This document shows positions 11,303 through 22,364 of a stretch of 64,000 bases of DNA, piece by piece; position 1 is the stretch's first letter; the number at the start of each line of letters is the position of its first letter. The notes beneath the pieces are model-generated. The model worked only from the letters and a program-made list of their open reading frames with translations, made no database searches and was not told the origin of the DNA. Source of the stretch: an uncultured Alphaproteobacteria bacterium (lineage in GTDB: Bacteria > Pseudomonadota > Alphaproteobacteria > HIMB59 > GCA-002718135); the NCBI GenBank assembly GCA_902635455.1, contig CACPNW010000006.1:1-64000 (forward strand). The letters run 5' to 3'. A program made the position numbers and the translations under genes.

Positions 11303-12507
11303 AAGTAGCTAATCCCGTTGTAGAAATTAACGGAGATGAAATGACTAGAATTATCTGGGAATATATTAAGGATCAGTTAATTTTACCATATTTAGATATT
11401 AAAATTAAATATTTTGATCTTGGCATTGAAAGTAGAAATAATACTAATGATCAAATTACTATTGAAGCTGCAGAATCAGTAAAAAAATATGGTGTGGGAA
11501 TAAAGTGTGCAACAATTACACCTGACGAAGATCGGGTAAAGGAATTTCAATTAAAACAAATGTGGAGATCTCCAAATGGTACAATAAGAAACATACTTGG
11601 AGGTACAATATTTAGACAACCGATAATTTGTAAAAATGTTCCAAGGATCATCACTAATTGGAATAAACCTATTATAGTTGCTAGACATGCATTTGGAGAT
11701 CAATACAAGGCGACAGATACAATAATAGATAAGCCAGGTACACTTAAGATGGTTTTTCAACCTAATGATGGGTCTAATGGTTTTACAAAAGATGTATATG
11801 ATTTTGAAAAAGCGGGTGTAGCATTATCAATGTACAATCTTGATGATTCAATAAAAGATTTTGCAAGAGCATGCTTTAATTACGGTCTTGATTTAGGTTG
11901 GCCTGTATATCTATCAACTAAAAACACTATTTTAAAAATTTATGATGGTAGATTTAAAGATTTGTTTCAAGAAATTTTTGATAATGAATTTAAAGATAAA
12001 TTTATTGAAAAAAATATTGTTTATGAGCACAGATTAATTGATGATATGGTTGCATCTGCACTTAAGTGGGAAGGTAATTTTATTTGGGCCTGTAAGAACT
12101 ATGATGGAGATGTACAGTCTGACTCTGTAGCTCAAGGTTTTGGCTCATTAGGGTTAATGACAAGTGTTTTGATGACTCCTGATGGCAAGACTGTTGAAGC
12201 AGAAGCCGCTCATGGAACAGTTACAAGACATTTTAGAGATCATCAAAAAGGTTTAGAAACTTCAACTAATCCTATAGCTTCGATATTTGCTTGGACACGA
12301 GGGCTTCAATTTAGAGGAAAATTTGATTCAAATAATGAATTAATTAAATTTGCAAAAAATTTAGAAAACACATGCATAAGCACGGTAGAAAATGGACAAA
12401 TGACAAAAGATTTAGCTATTTTAATTAACAAAGATCAGAAATGGTTAAATACCCAAGATTTCCTTAGTGCTATAAAAAATAATTTTAGTTCAATTAATAC
12501 TAATTAG
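11290..12507 (+). CDS. icd: NADP-dependent isocitrate dehydrogenase
   Basis: [47 protein letters not shown]. Confidence 0.96.
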   Translation: MEKIKVANPVVEINGDEMTRIIWEYIKDQLILPYLDIKIKYFDLGIESRNNTNDQITIEAAESVKKYGVGIKCATITPDEDRVKEFQLKQMWRSPNGTIRNILGGTIFRQPIICKNVPRIITNWNKPIIVARHAFGDQYKATDTIIDKPGTLKMVFQPNDGSNGFTKDVYDFEKAGVALSMYNLDDSIKDFARACFNYGLDLGWPVYLSTKNTILKIYDGRFKDLFQEIFDNEFKDKFIEKNIVYEHRLIDDMVASALKWEGNFIWACKNYDGDVQSDSVAQGFGSLGLMTSVLMTPDGKTVEAEAAHGTVTRHFRDHQKGLETSTNPIASIFAWTRGLQFRGKFDSNNELIKFAKNLENTCISTVENGQMTKDLAILINKDQKWLNTQDFLSAIKNNFSSINTN

Positions 12508-15162
12508 TTTTTTTTCTATGTATTCCAAACAATTTTGTATTTGAGAAATATCAGATCCTCCACCCTGGGCCAAATCTTTTCGTCCTCCACCACCCTTTCC
12601 ACCTAAAATATTAGAAATATTTTTAATTTCTTTTGACGCATCAAAAATATTTGAAATATCATTAGACACACCTAAAACAATAGATAATTTTTTTTGATCA
12701 TAAGATATAATTAATGAGATACTTTTACGTGGATATTTTTGCTTTTGTTCATCAATAAAACTTTTAAGGGATTTGCTTGGGAAAGCTTCAGCAATTAAAT
12801 AAATAAATTTTATGTCATTAACTTTTTTAACAATAATATTATCAATATTTTTTGAAATAGAATTGTTTAGTTTTAGTTTGTCATAATTTTGATTCAGTTC
12901 TTTTATATACAAAGCCTTATCTTCATATGAAGATTTAAATATATATTCTGGGTTTATATCTTTAATCTTTAATACTAATTCATCTATTTGTTTTGTGTGT
13001 TGTTTATCTATTTCAATATTAGTTTCTTCCAAATCTTTTATAAACTTTTCTACCGAAATATTAGAGACAGCTTCAATTCTTCTTATGCCAGAAGCAACAC
13101 TTGATTGATTGGTTATTTTAAAATTACTTATTTCTCCTAGTCTTGCTACATGCGTTCCTCCGCATAATTCTTTTGAAAAATATGAGCCGTTTTCATTTCC
13201 CATAGTTATAACTCTTACCTCATCTTCATATTTTTCACCAAACAAAGCCATTGCACCTTCTTCAATTGCTTTTTTTTGATCAATAATTTTTATATCAACA
13301 CTACTATTGCTCTTTATTTGGTCATTAACAATTGATTCAATGCTATGAATATTTTCTTTTTCTATAGGATAACTATGACTAAAATCGAACCTAAGTTTTT
13401 CAGCATTAACTAAGGATCCTTTTTGTGTAACATGGTTTCCCAAAGTTTTTCTAAGAGCTGCATGTAATAAATGAGTAGATGAATGATTATATTTAATTAA
13501 GTTTCTGTTTTCGTTATTTACAGATGCTTTTATATTATCATTAAGCTTACATTTTCCATGTATAACCTTACCTATATGAAGAAAATAATTCCCAAATATT
13601 TTTGTTGTGTTTAATACTTCAAATTTAAAATTATCATTTTCTAAAAAACCTTTGTCTCCAACTTGACCGCCACTTTCACCGTAAAAAGTAGTTTGATTTA
13701 ATATAATTACTGCTTCTTTACCCTTTTCAATATTGTTTATTTCCATTCCACTTGATATAATTGCTAAAATTTTGCTTTCAGTTTCTATATCTGTATAGCC
13801 AAGAAATTCTGTTGGTTCTATTTTAGATGTTATTTCATACCAAATTTTATCATCTTGAATATCGCCAGTCCCTTTCCAATTTTTTCTAGCTCTTTGTTTT
13901 TGATCTAACATTTTTTTATCAAAGGTTTTCACATCTACCTCAATATTTTTACTCTTAAGATAGTCTTGAGTTAAATCTAATGGAAAACCATATGTATCAT
14001 ATAATTTGAATGCAACTTCCCCATCAAATATATTTGTTGAATTAGAAATTTCTTCTTCTAAAATCTTAATACCTTTTTCTACAGTTTCTTTGAATTTTGT
14101 TTCTTCATTCAAAAGAGTATTAATAATAAGATCTTTTGCTCTTTCTAATTCAGGATATGATTTTTTAATGCTATCTAAAAATGTAGGAAATAATTTATGA
14201 AATATAGGGTCTTTGTTGCCTAATGAATGAGCATGTCTCATACCTCTTCTCATAATTCTTCTAAGCACGTAACCTCTTCCTTCATTTGAAGGCATAACAC
14301 CATCGGCAATCAAAAAAGAGGAGGATTTTAAATGATCAGCAATTACTCTATGACTTGGACTATAAATTGAATCTTTATTATCACATAGATTAGCAGACTC
14401 ATTTATAATTGGTTGGAATAAATCTGTAGAATAATTATCATTTGATCCATCTAAAAGAGCAGTCATTCTTTCTAAGCCCATTCCAGTATCAATAGATGGT
14501 TTAGGAAGATTAATTCTTTTTTCTTTAGATATTTGTTCATATTGCATAAAAACTAAATTCCATATTTCAATAAATCTATCACCATCTTCGTTATGTGAGC
14601 CTGGAGGCCCTCCTGCATATTTATCTCCATGATCAAAAAATATTTCTGAGCAAGGCCCACATGGCCCAGTTTCTCCCATTGACCAGAAATTATCTGATGT
14701 GTTAATTTTAATTATTTTATCATCAGATAAACCAGCAATCTTTTTCCATAAATTAAATGCTTCTTCATCATCAGAGTAAACAGTTACAAGCAATCGATTT
14801 TTACTAACTGCATATTCTTTGGTTATTAGATTCCATGCTAACTCTATTGCTAAATCTTTAAAATAATCTCCAAATGAAAAATTTCCTAACATTTCAAAAA
14901 AAGTATGGTGTCTAGTTGTATAGCCAACATTTTCCAAATCATTATGCTTGCCACCAGCTCTAACACATTTTTGAGCAGTTGCTGCTCTATTATATTCTCT
15001 TGTTTCTTTTCCGGTAAATATATTTTTAAACTGAACCATGCCTGAGTTTGCAAACATTAAGGTTGGATCGTTATCAGGTACTAAGGAGCTTGAATGAACG
15101 ATTTCATGATCATTTTTGCTAAAAAAATTTAAAAAAGTAGACCTAATATTATTTGAATTCAT
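12490..15162 (-). CDS. alaS: Alanyl-tRNA synthetase
   Basis: [22 protein letters not shown], editing-domain [34 protein letters not shown]. Confidence 0.98.
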   Translation of the reverse strand: MNSNNIRSTFLNFFSKNDHEIVHSSSLVPDNDPTLMFANSGMVQFKNIFTGKETREYNRAATAQKCVRAGGKHNDLENVGYTTRHHTFFEMLGNFSFGDYFKDLAIELAWNLITKEYAVSKNRLLVTVYSDDEEAFNLWKKIAGLSDDKIIKINTSDNFWSMGETGPCGPCSEIFFDHGDKYAGGPPGSHNEDGDRFIEIWNLVFMQYEQISKEKRINLPKPSIDTGMGLERMTALLDGSNDNYSTDLFQPIINESANLCDNKDSIYSPSHRVIADHLKSSSFLIADGVMPSNEGRGYVLRRIMRRGMRHAHSLGNKDPIFHKLFPTFLDSIKKSYPELERAKDLIINTLLNEETKFKETVEKGIKILEEEISNSTNIFDGEVAFKLYDTYGFPLDLTQDYLKSKNIEVDVKTFDKKMLDQKQRARKNWKGTGDIQDDKIWYEITSKIEPTEFLGYTDIETESKILAIISSGMEINNIEKGKEAVIILNQTTFYGESGGQVGDKGFLENDNFKFEVLNTTKIFGNYFLHIGKVIHGKCKLNDNIKASVNNENRNLIKYNHSSTHLLHAALRKTLGNHVTQKGSLVNAEKLRFDFSHSYPIEKENIHSIESIVNDQIKSNSSVDIKIIDQKKAIEEGAMALFGEKYEDEVRVITMGNENGSYFSKELCGGTHVARLGEISNFKITNQSSVASGIRRIEAVSNISVEKFIKDLEETNIEIDKQHTKQIDELVLKIKDINPEYIFKSSYEDKALYIKELNQNYDKLKLNNSISKNIDNIIVKKVNDIKFIYLIAEAFPSKSLKSFIDEQKQKYPRKSISLIISYDQKKLSIVLGVSNDISNIFDASKEIKNISNILGGKGGGGRKDLAQGGGSDISQIQNCLEYIEKKLISIN

Positions 15163-15201
15163 TCAGATCTATTATAACTTGGTAATTACGTTGTCTAATA
15201 T

Positions 15202-15231
15202 AAAAAAGGCGTTAATTTTAACGCCTTTTTT
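15202..15231 (-). terminator. Rho-independent terminator downstream of recA
   Basis: Near-perfect palindrome AAAAAAGGCGTTAA-TT-TTAACGCCTTTTTT between alaS and recA. Confidence 0.85.
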
Positions 15232-15249
15232 ATAAATATTAAGTGCTTA

Positions 15250-16335
15250 TTATTTGTCTTCTTTTGATTTTTTATCTTCTGTGTCACCTTCCATCATAGC
15301 TTTTTCAACTATGCCAGCATTTTCAAGAATTTTATTTTGAATTTCTTGAGCTATTGGAGGATTTTCCTTTAAGTAATTCTTAACATTTTCTCTACCTTGA
15401 CCTATTTTATTATTCTTATAGGAAAACCAAGAACCCGCTTTATCAATAATTTCAGCTTTAACACCTAAATCTACCAATTCTCCTAATTTTGATATTCCTT
15501 CACCATACATAATATCAAATTCAACAACCTTAAATGGTGGGGCTACTTTATTTTTAACTATTTTAACTCTAGTCTGATTTCCAATTATTTCATCTTTATC
15601 TTTTATAGCTCCTATTCTTCTGATATCCATTCTTACTGAAGAGTAAAACTTTAATGCATTTCCACCTGTTGTAGTTTCAGGACTGCCAAACATAACACCA
15701 ATTTTCATTCTCAATTGGTTAATAAAAACAACTAAAGTATTTGATTGAGCTATAGAGCTGGTAAGTTTTCGAAGCGCTTGACTCATTAATCTAGCTTGTA
15801 ACCCAGGAAGTGAATCTCCCATATCACCCTCTAATTCAGCTCTTGGCACCAATGCTGCTACAGAATCTATTACTAAAACATCAATACCACCTGATTTAAT
15901 TAAAGAATCGGCTATTTCTAATCCTTGTTCACCAGTATCTGGTTGAGATATTAATAGTTCATCAAGTTTTACACCTAATTTTTTTGCATATGCAGGGTCA
16001 AGAGCATGTTCTGCATCTATGAAAGCACAATTACCGCCCTGCTTTTGGGATTCAGCTACAATGTGAGTAGCTAAGGTTGTTTTGCCCGAGCTCTCTGGGC
16101 CATATATTTCAATTATTCTACCTTTAGGAACACCTCCAATACCTAAAGCTATATCCAATCCTAGAGATCCAGTAGAAATAGCTTCTATATCTACATCAGT
16201 TTTTGAGCCTAATTTCATAATTGAACCTTTACCATGATTTTTTTCAATTAAATCTACGGCAGCTTCAAGAGATTTATTCCTATTTTCTTTATCCATATTA
16301 TTATTTTCTATAACTTTTAACTTAGCTTGAGACAT
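15250..16335 (-). CDS. recA: Recombinase RecA
   Basis: [13 protein letters not shown] Walker [64 protein letters not shown]. Confidence 0.99.
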   Translation of the reverse strand: MSQAKLKVIENNNMDKENRNKSLEAAVDLIEKNHGKGSIMKLGSKTDVDIEAISTGSLGLDIALGIGGVPKGRIIEIYGPESSGKTTLATHIVAESQKQGGNCAFIDAEHALDPAYAKKLGVKLDELLISQPDTGEQGLEIADSLIKSGGIDVLVIDSVAALVPRAELEGDMGDSLPGLQARLMSQALRKLTSSIAQSNTLVVFINQLRMKIGVMFGSPETTTGGNALKFYSSVRMDIRRIGAIKDKDEIIGNQTRVKIVKNKVAPPFKVVEFDIMYGEGISKLGELVDLGVKAEIIDKAGSWFSYKNNKIGQGRENVKNYLKENPPIAQEIQNKILENAGIVEKAMMEGDTEDKKSKEDK

Positions 16336-16420
16336 TGATTTTCTCCATTATTTTAGTATTTTTTTATTAAGATTCTTGCAAATCATGAATATTTGTACAC
16401 GTTTTGTTCTTATTTTTAAA

Positions 16421-16435
16421 GTTCTATTTTTGTTC
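16421..16435 (-). promoter_or_regulatory. Alphaproteobacterial LexA/SOS box upstream of recA
   Basis: Exact GTTC-TATTTTT-GTTC (GAACAAAAATAGAAC on the recA strand) in the recA/dksA divergent intergenic region. Confidence 0.8.
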
Positions 16436-16511
16436 TTTTTGAAATAAAAGCATAACTAACTGAAAAATAATAAAATTTATAATCCTATTAATCTTGAAAT
16501 AATAAAATCTT

Positions 16512-16943
16512 TTGATAAACGGCAGCTCAAAAATGACAAAATTAACAAAAAATTATAAGCCCACTAATAAAGAAAAGTTCATGAATGCTAAAATGAAGGA
16601 GTATTTTAGACAAAAACTAATGAATTGGAAAAAAGAACTTCTTGAAGGCTCTTCTGTAACAATTGAAAAATTAAAAAATGAACAAAATTCAGCTCAGCCA
16701 GATATAACAGATAGAGCTACTGAAGAAATTGAAAGATCTTTTGAGTTAAGAACAAGAGATAGAGAGAGAAAATTAATTAATAAGATTGATTCTGCTCTTT
16801 TAAGAATTGAAAATGGTTCTTATGGTTATTGTGAAGAAACTGGTGAGCAAATAAGTTTAAAAAGACTAGAAGCTAGACCTGTTGCTACACTGAGTTTGGA
16901 AGCACAGGAAATGCATGAAAAAGCTGAAAAAAGATTAAATTAA
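16512..16943 (+). CDS. dksA: RNA polymerase-binding protein DksA, alphaproteobacterial single-Cys form
   Basis: ATEEIERSFELRTRDRERKLINKIDSALLRIENGSYGYCEETGEQISLKRLEARPVATLSLEAQE. Likely start at MTKLTKNYKP (16533). Confidence 0.92.
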   Translation: MINGSSKMTKLTKNYKPTNKEKFMNAKMKEYFRQKLMNWKKELLEGSSVTIEKLKNEQNSAQPDITDRATEEIERSFELRTRDRERKLINKIDSALLRIENGSYGYCEETGEQISLKRLEARPVATLSLEAQEMHEKAEKRLN

Positions 16944-16968
16944 TTTTAAATAATATATAAATAATCTA

Positions 16969-17163
16969 ATGAATTTAGATTATTTTGCATATTTAACGCC
17001 TGGTGTATTTGTTATAAATCAAGAAAAAGAAGATTGGGGAATTGGTCAAATACAATCTTCTATAAACAACAAAATAACAATTAACTTTGAAAATGTTGGA
17101 AAAAAAACTATAGATCCAAAAATAGTAAAAATAAAGATTATTAATATTAATGGAACTAGTTGA
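16969..17163 (+). CDS. DUF3553 domain protein
   Basis: PGVFVINQEKEDWGIGQIQSSINNKITINFENVGKKTID. Confidence 0.65.
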   Translation: MNLDYFAYLTPGVFVINQEKEDWGIGQIQSSINNKITINFENVGKKTIDPKIVKIKIININGTS

Positions 17164-18142
17164 TCAATTTTTAAGAAAAATAAATTATCTTAGGATATCT
17201 GTCACTGATAGATGTGATTTAAGATGTGTTTACTGCATGAAGGAAAAAATGAATTTTCTTCCTAAAAATGAAATATTAACATTAGAAGAAATTGATAGAT
17301 TGTGTTTTAACTTTATTCAGTTAGGTGTTGAAAAAATAAGATTAACAGGAGGCGAGCCTCTGGTAAGAAAAAATATTATTGAATTAATTAAAAACTTAAA
17401 TGAAAAAAAACAAAATACAAATTTAAAAGAAATTACTTTAACAACAAATGGCACATTATTAAAAAATTATGCAAAAAGTTTAAAAGAAAATGGAATCGAT
17501 AGGATAAATGTTTCTCTAGATACAATTAACAATGATAAATATAAAAAAATAACAAGGTTTGGAAATTTAAATAATGTTTTAAGTGGGATAGATGAAGCAT
17601 TAAAATATAATATTAAAATTAAAATTAACACTGTAGTATTTAAAAATTTTAATGAAGATGAGCTTTTTGATTTAATTGAATGGTGTAATAATAAAAATAT
17701 TGATCTAACCTTTATAGAAGTTATGCCAATGGATGATACTGATATGCCTAGAAACATGCAATTTGTTTCTCTAGATAAAATATATAAAAAGTTAAATAAA
17801 TTTTACAATTTCAAAGAAAGTGAGCATAAAACGGGTGGGCCTGCAAAATATTATATAGGTCATAATCTAAATATTAAATTAGGATTCATTACTCCTTTAT
17901 CAAATAATTTTTGTGCAAGTTGTAATAGAGTGCGAATATCAAGTACTGGAAAACTTTTTATGTGTTTGGGTCAAAATGATTATGTTGATTTTAGAGAAAT
18001 TATGAGAAATGATAGAGGAGACTCACATATAAAAGAAAAAATTAAATTTGCCTTAAGCGTAAAGCCTAAACGTCATGATTTTATTATTGATCCAAAAATT
18101 AAGCCATATATTAAAAGACATATGAATGTTACAGGTGGTTAA
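17150..18142 (+). CDS. moaA: GTP 3',8-cyclase MoaA (radical SAM)
   Basis: LRISVTDRCDLRCVYCM, RLTGGEPLVRK, FCASCNRVRISSTGKLFMCLG, C-terminal GG. Confidence 0.96.
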   Translation: MELVDQFLRKINYLRISVTDRCDLRCVYCMKEKMNFLPKNEILTLEEIDRLCFNFIQLGVEKIRLTGGEPLVRKNIIELIKNLNEKKQNTNLKEITLTTNGTLLKNYAKSLKENGIDRINVSLDTINNDKYKKITRFGNLNNVLSGIDEALKYNIKIKINTVVFKNFNEDELFDLIEWCNNKNIDLTFIEVMPMDDTDMPRNMQFVSLDKIYKKLNKFYNFKESEHKTGGPAKYYIGHNLNIKLGFITPLSNNFCASCNRVRISSTGKLFMCLGQNDYVDFREIMRNDRGDSHIKEKIKFALSVKPKRHDFIIDPKIKPYIKRHMNVTGG

Positions 18143-18900
18143 TGAAATTTCATTTTCTGTCATCTGAAAATCCAGAAGCAAAAAAGGTAGAATTAAAATT
18201 AAAAGATTTGTATGGTCAAAATTCTGCTGAAGATTCTAATTATATTATACCAATCGGTGGCGATGGATTATTATTAAAATCACTTCATACTTATAACAAA
18301 TTAAATAAACCTTTTTTTGGAATAAACTTTGGATCAGTTGGTTTTCTTATGAATAATATAAAAAATGATAATTTAATTGAGATAATTGAAAGTTCAAAAA
18401 ATTCAAATTTTAAACCTCTTAAAATGATGTCAACTAGTGTTGATGGAAAAAAATGTGAGGCTTATGCATATAATGAGGTATCTATAATGAGACAAACACA
18501 CCTAGCATCTAAAATTCAAATAAATATTAATAATGAAATTAAAATGAAAGAATTAATATGTGATGGAGTTCTTGTTTCAACCTCAGCAGGAAGTACAGCT
18601 TATAATTTATCAGCACATGGTAGTATATTGCCATTAGACTCAAATATTTTAGCACTTACGCCTATTAGTGCTTTTAGACCTAGAAGATGGAGAGGTGCAT
18701 TGTTGTCTGAAACAAATAAAATTGAATTGTTTATAATTGATAACAAAGAACGTTCATCAAGTGTAACTGCTGACAATATTGAATTTAGGAATATAGAAAA
18801 AGTTGAAATTGAGTCATCTAATGAAAATATTTGTACTGTATTATTTGATAGTAAGCACTCAATTGAAGATAAAATATTAAATGAACAATTTAATTATTAA
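18142..18900 (+). CDS. nadK: NAD kinase
   Basis: PIGGDGLLLKSLH, GINFGSVGFLMN, DGVLVSTSAGSTAYNLSAHGSI. Confidence 0.95.
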   Translation: MKFHFLSSENPEAKKVELKLKDLYGQNSAEDSNYIIPIGGDGLLLKSLHTYNKLNKPFFGINFGSVGFLMNNIKNDNLIEIIESSKNSNFKPLKMMSTSVDGKKCEAYAYNEVSIMRQTHLASKIQININNEIKMKELICDGVLVSTSAGSTAYNLSAHGSILPLDSNILALTPISAFRPRRWRGALLSETNKIELFIIDNKERSSSVTADNIEFRNIEKVEIESSNENICTVLFDSKHSIEDKILNEQFNY

Positions 18901-18911
18901 TTAAAATTAAT

Positions 18912-19286
18912 TTAGTCTGAACAAAATACACAAATTTTATTTCCATCTAAGTCTCTAAAATAAGCGTAATAATGCTCTCCATGTCTAGGGCCTGGCTTTC
19001 CTTCGTTTACAGCTCCAAGCTCTAAAGCAATTTTATGAATTGCATTAACTATTTCTATAGTCTTTGCATTGAATGTAATCATAATGCCATTGCCTACCGT
19101 AGCATCATTTTTATCAAATGGTTTCATAATATAAAAATCAGCAAGTGACTTGTTTTGTTCTTTTGAATAACCAACATACCTTTCATCAGTAACAACTCTT
19201 GGAATTTCTAAAATTTTAAAGATTTCATCATAAAAATATGAACTTTCTTTAAGATTATTAGTTCCTATAGTTATAAAAGCATACAT
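18912..19286 (-). CDS. VOC (glyoxalase/bleomycin-resistance) family protein
   Basis: ITIGTNNLKESSYFYDEIFKIL ... GPRHGEHYYAYFRDLDGNKICVFC. Confidence 0.88.
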   Translation of the reverse strand: MYAFITIGTNNLKESSYFYDEIFKILEIPRVVTDERYVGYSKEQNKSLADFYIMKPFDKNDATVGNGIMITFNAKTIEIVNAIHKIALELGAVNEGKPGPRHGEHYYAYFRDLDGNKICVFCSD

Positions 19287-19303
19287 AAAAACTGATTTGT
19301 CCT

Positions 19304-19388
19304 TGGTAGCCTCGGCCGGACTCGAACCGGCACTCCCAAAAGGGCAAGGATTTTAAGTCCTTTGTGTCTACCATTCCACCACGAGGCC
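19304..19388 (-). tRNA. tRNA-Leu (anticodon UAA), CCA encoded
   Basis: Reverse complement GGCCTCGTGGTGGAATGGTAGACACAAAGGACTTAAAATCCTTGCCCTTTTGGGAGTGCCGGTTCGAGTCCGGCCGAGGCTACCA folds as a class II tRNA: anticodon loop CTTAAAA, variable arm, T-arm GCCGGTTCGAGTCCGGC, A73. Confidence 0.96.
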
Positions 19389-19542
19389 AATTGTTTTTCC
19401 CTTTATATTCTCTCATTTTTTATTCACAAGTAAAATCATAAAATATGAATTAAAACAAATTGATCCGAGATTGTGTCGAGGATTCTATTGGGAATTTAGA
19501 AATAAGTTGTTTATGAAACTAAAGGCAAACTAATTTGAACTA

Positions 19543-20664
19543 ATGAATGGAAATAAATTAAAAACTAAAATTTGGATTATTTTAATTACATTGTTAGTTT
19601 CAGTAATGAATATTAATATTCAAGCCAATGAAGCTAAATACAAGACTAAGCGTGTTCCAGCTGAATGGGAACCGCAAGAGGCAATTTGGATGCAATGGCC
19701 TGGCTATTGGGAAAAAGATTATGAATTAACTTTCGCAAAGATGGCTGATATAATTTCACGCTACGAAAAGTTACATATTCTATATAATTCAGATCAAATT
19801 TATACAGAAGCACAAGAATCAATTAGAGAAATAGATTCAGACCCACTGCAAAAAAATATTCATTGGCACAAGGTACCCAATAATAATGCTTGGATGAGAG
19901 ATAATGGGCCTGTTTATGTTTTAAATGATAACGAGTTAAGGATTCAAAATTGGAATTTTGATGCATGGGGTGGTGCTTTTGGTTCAGATATCCCTTTTAA
20001 TTTAGATAATGAAGTCCCAGATAAAGTTGGTGAGATTCTAGGTTTGCCTGTTGATCACATAGAAATCGTACATGAACGAGGTAACTTGGAATTTAATGGA
20101 TCAGACACAGTTATATTAAATTGGAGCACCATTGGTGATCCAAGCCGAAATTTGAACTACAATAAACAGCAGGCTGAAAGTGATTTAAAGAATTACTTCG
20201 GTGTAACTAAAGTTATTTTTATTGAAGGTATTCCAGATGGAGATCTTACAAAAGGACACATTGATGGTATTGCAAGGTTTATTGGACTAAGAACTGTAGT
20301 CGTTGTTCAATGTACAATCCAGTCATTATGTCAACCAGATAGTAAAGATGCTAAGATTTATGATGAGGCAGCTAAAATAATTGAGGAAGCAGGGTTCAGT
20401 GTAATAAGAGAACCTATTGAGGGCTTTGTTAAACACAATGATCAAATGTTTGATACTAATTACATGAACTGGTTAGTTGGAAACGGATTTGTAATCGTAC
20501 CTGGTTTTGGAAATCCAGATACAGATATCAAAGCAAAATCTCGTATAGAAAGCTATTTTCCAAATCGCGATGTCCATCTAATTGAAACGTTAAGTTCTTG
20601 GGCAGCTGGAGGTGGGGTGCACTGTCATACAAATGATCAACCTGCCTTTTCAATATCTAAATAA
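19543..20664 (+). CDS. Agmatine deiminase / peptidylarginine deiminase family protein with predicted signal peptide
   Basis: N-terminal hydrophobic segment IWIILITLLVSVMNINIQANEA, then RVPAEWEPQEAIWMQWPG, NNAWMRDNGPVYVLND, KGHIDGIARFI, GGGVHCHTNDQP. Confidence 0.88.
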   Translation: MNGNKLKTKIWIILITLLVSVMNINIQANEAKYKTKRVPAEWEPQEAIWMQWPGYWEKDYELTFAKMADIISRYEKLHILYNSDQIYTEAQESIREIDSDPLQKNIHWHKVPNNNAWMRDNGPVYVLNDNELRIQNWNFDAWGGAFGSDIPFNLDNEVPDKVGEILGLPVDHIEIVHERGNLEFNGSDTVILNWSTIGDPSRNLNYNKQQAESDLKNYFGVTKVIFIEGIPDGDLTKGHIDGIARFIGLRTVVVVQCTIQSLCQPDSKDAKIYDEAAKIIEEAGFSVIREPIEGFVKHNDQMFDTNYMNWLVGNGFVIVPGFGNPDTDIKAKSRIESYFPNRDVHLIETLSSWAAGGGVHCHTNDQPAFSISK

Positions 20665-20716
20665 ATTTTTATAATTCAGTGTAAACTAACTACAAAGTAT
20701 TTTAAAAAAGTTTTTG

Positions 20717-21463
20717 TCAGACTAATGAAATTTTTCCACCCTTTAATCTGATCATATTTTTTATTTCATCAACTACCTCTTGAATATTTTCCATTTCCCA
20801 AGATGATATTACTATATTAACCCCACCCTTTTTTTTATCAAAATAAAAATATGGGTAGCTTCCTATTGAACATTTTTTATATTTTTTTTGAATTTTCTCT
20901 AAATCTAATGCTATAATACTTTCAAAAAGATTTGTATTTACCGTTATTATTTTTTTAGAAAACCCTTTTTGTATTTTATCAAGTACATTAAAAAACATTT
21001 TTTCCATAATTGCAGGCACTCCAGGCAATACGAAAACATTTTCTATTTGATATCCAGGAGCAAATGTCAGAGGATTATGAATTAATTTTACACCTTCAGG
21101 CATTCTCGCCATTTTTTTCCTGCCCTCATTAAAATTATTTTTAGAGTAATAATTTTCTAGAATTTTATAAGCTTCTTTATTGTAAACATATTTTTTTTTA
21201 AATGCCTTTGATATACTTTTTGAAGTTATATCATCATGAGTTGGGCCTATACCACCTGTTGTAAAAACATAAGAAAATTTCTGCTTAAAGTCATTTACAG
21301 TATTTATGATTAATTTCTCATCATCTTTTATCACTATTATTTGTTCAAGTTTAATACCTGACTCAATCAATTTTTTAGCAATAAAATTAGAGTTTGTATC
21401 TTTAGTCCTTCCAGATAAAACCTCATCCCCTATAATAATTACACCTGCGGATAAAATTTTCAT
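20717..21463 (-). CDS. CinA/MoaB-type molybdopterin-binding protein
   Basis: AGVIIIGDEVLSGRTKDTNSNFIAKKL, VFTTGGIGPTHDDIT. Confidence 0.88.
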   Translation of the reverse strand: MKILSAGVIIIGDEVLSGRTKDTNSNFIAKKLIESGIKLEQIIVIKDDEKLIINTVNDFKQKFSYVFTTGGIGPTHDDITSKSISKAFKKKYVYNKEAYKILENYYSKNNFNEGRKKMARMPEGVKLIHNPLTFAPGYQIENVFVLPGVPAIMEKMFFNVLDKIQKGFSKKIITVNTNLFESIIALDLEKIQKKYKKCSIGSYPYFYFDKKKGGVNIVISSWEMENIQEVVDEIKNMIRLKGGKISLV

Positions 21464-21550
21464 AATAATTATAATAAAATATTATAATTTTTTACAAATA
21501 ACTATAATTATTCTATTAATTAATTAATAAAAATATTAATCAGGAAAAAC

Positions 21551-22345
21551 ATGGAAAATAATAGTATACCAATACATAAGGATTCAGACTTTGAAGGTAT
21601 GAGAAAGGCAGGTAAGCTAACATCATATATTTTAGATCAATTAGAGGATTTAATTAAACCAGGTATTAGCACCAACGAAATAAATGATTTTTGTCACAAA
21701 TTAATTATCAAAAATAATGCTATTCCTGCACCTCTAAATTATAAAGGATTTCCAAAATCTGTATGCACTTCCGTAAATCATGTAGTTTGTCATGGTATAC
21801 CATCTGATAAAAAAATTTTAAATTCAGGAGATATAATCAATGTTGATATAACAGTAATTTTAGATGGCTGGTATGGAGATAGTTCAAGAATGTTTGTTGC
21901 TGGTAAAATTAATAAAAAAAATTATGATCTAATAAAAACAACATATGAGTGTCTTCTTTTAGGAATTAAAAAAGCTTTACCAGGAAATTATTTTGGAGAT
22001 ATAGGAAGTATAATCCAAAAACATGCAGAGGAAAAAAAATATTCTGTGGTAAGAGATTTTTGTGGTCATGGAATTGGTAAATCTTTTCATACCGCACCAA
22101 GTGTTCTGCATTTCGGAAGACCTGGTGAAGGAGAAAAAATATTACCAGGAATGTTTTTTACAATTGAACCAATGATCAATATTGGAAAATGGGATGTCAA
22201 AATTCTCAATGATGGCTGGACCGCTGTAACAAAGGATAAATCCTTTTCTGCCCAATTTGAACATACGGTTGGAATTACTAAAGATGGCAACGAAATCTTT
22301 ACTCTTTCTCAAAATAATACTGATTTTCCTATAAAAGGAATGTAA
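21551..22345 (+). CDS. map: Type I methionyl aminopeptidase
   Basis: SVNHVVCHGIPSDKKILNSGDIINVDITVILDGWYGDSSRMF, FCGHGIGKSFHTAPSVLHFG. Confidence 0.96.
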   Translation: MENNSIPIHKDSDFEGMRKAGKLTSYILDQLEDLIKPGISTNEINDFCHKLIIKNNAIPAPLNYKGFPKSVCTSVNHVVCHGIPSDKKILNSGDIINVDITVILDGWYGDSSRMFVAGKINKKNYDLIKTTYECLLLGIKKALPGNYFGDIGSIIQKHAEEKKYSVVRDFCGHGIGKSFHTAPSVLHFGRPGEGEKILPGMFFTIEPMINIGKWDVKILNDGWTAVTKDKSFSAQFEHTVGITKDGNEIFTLSQNNTDFPIKGM

Positions 22346-22364
22346 TAAAGAGAATAATTAAAAA

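Noticed and set aside
19390-19542. tRNA-Leu-adjacent genomic-island or attachment site
   Set aside because: No integrase and no repeat of the tRNA 3' end found; the exported deiminase gene is on the 5' side of the tRNA, the wrong side for typical integration.
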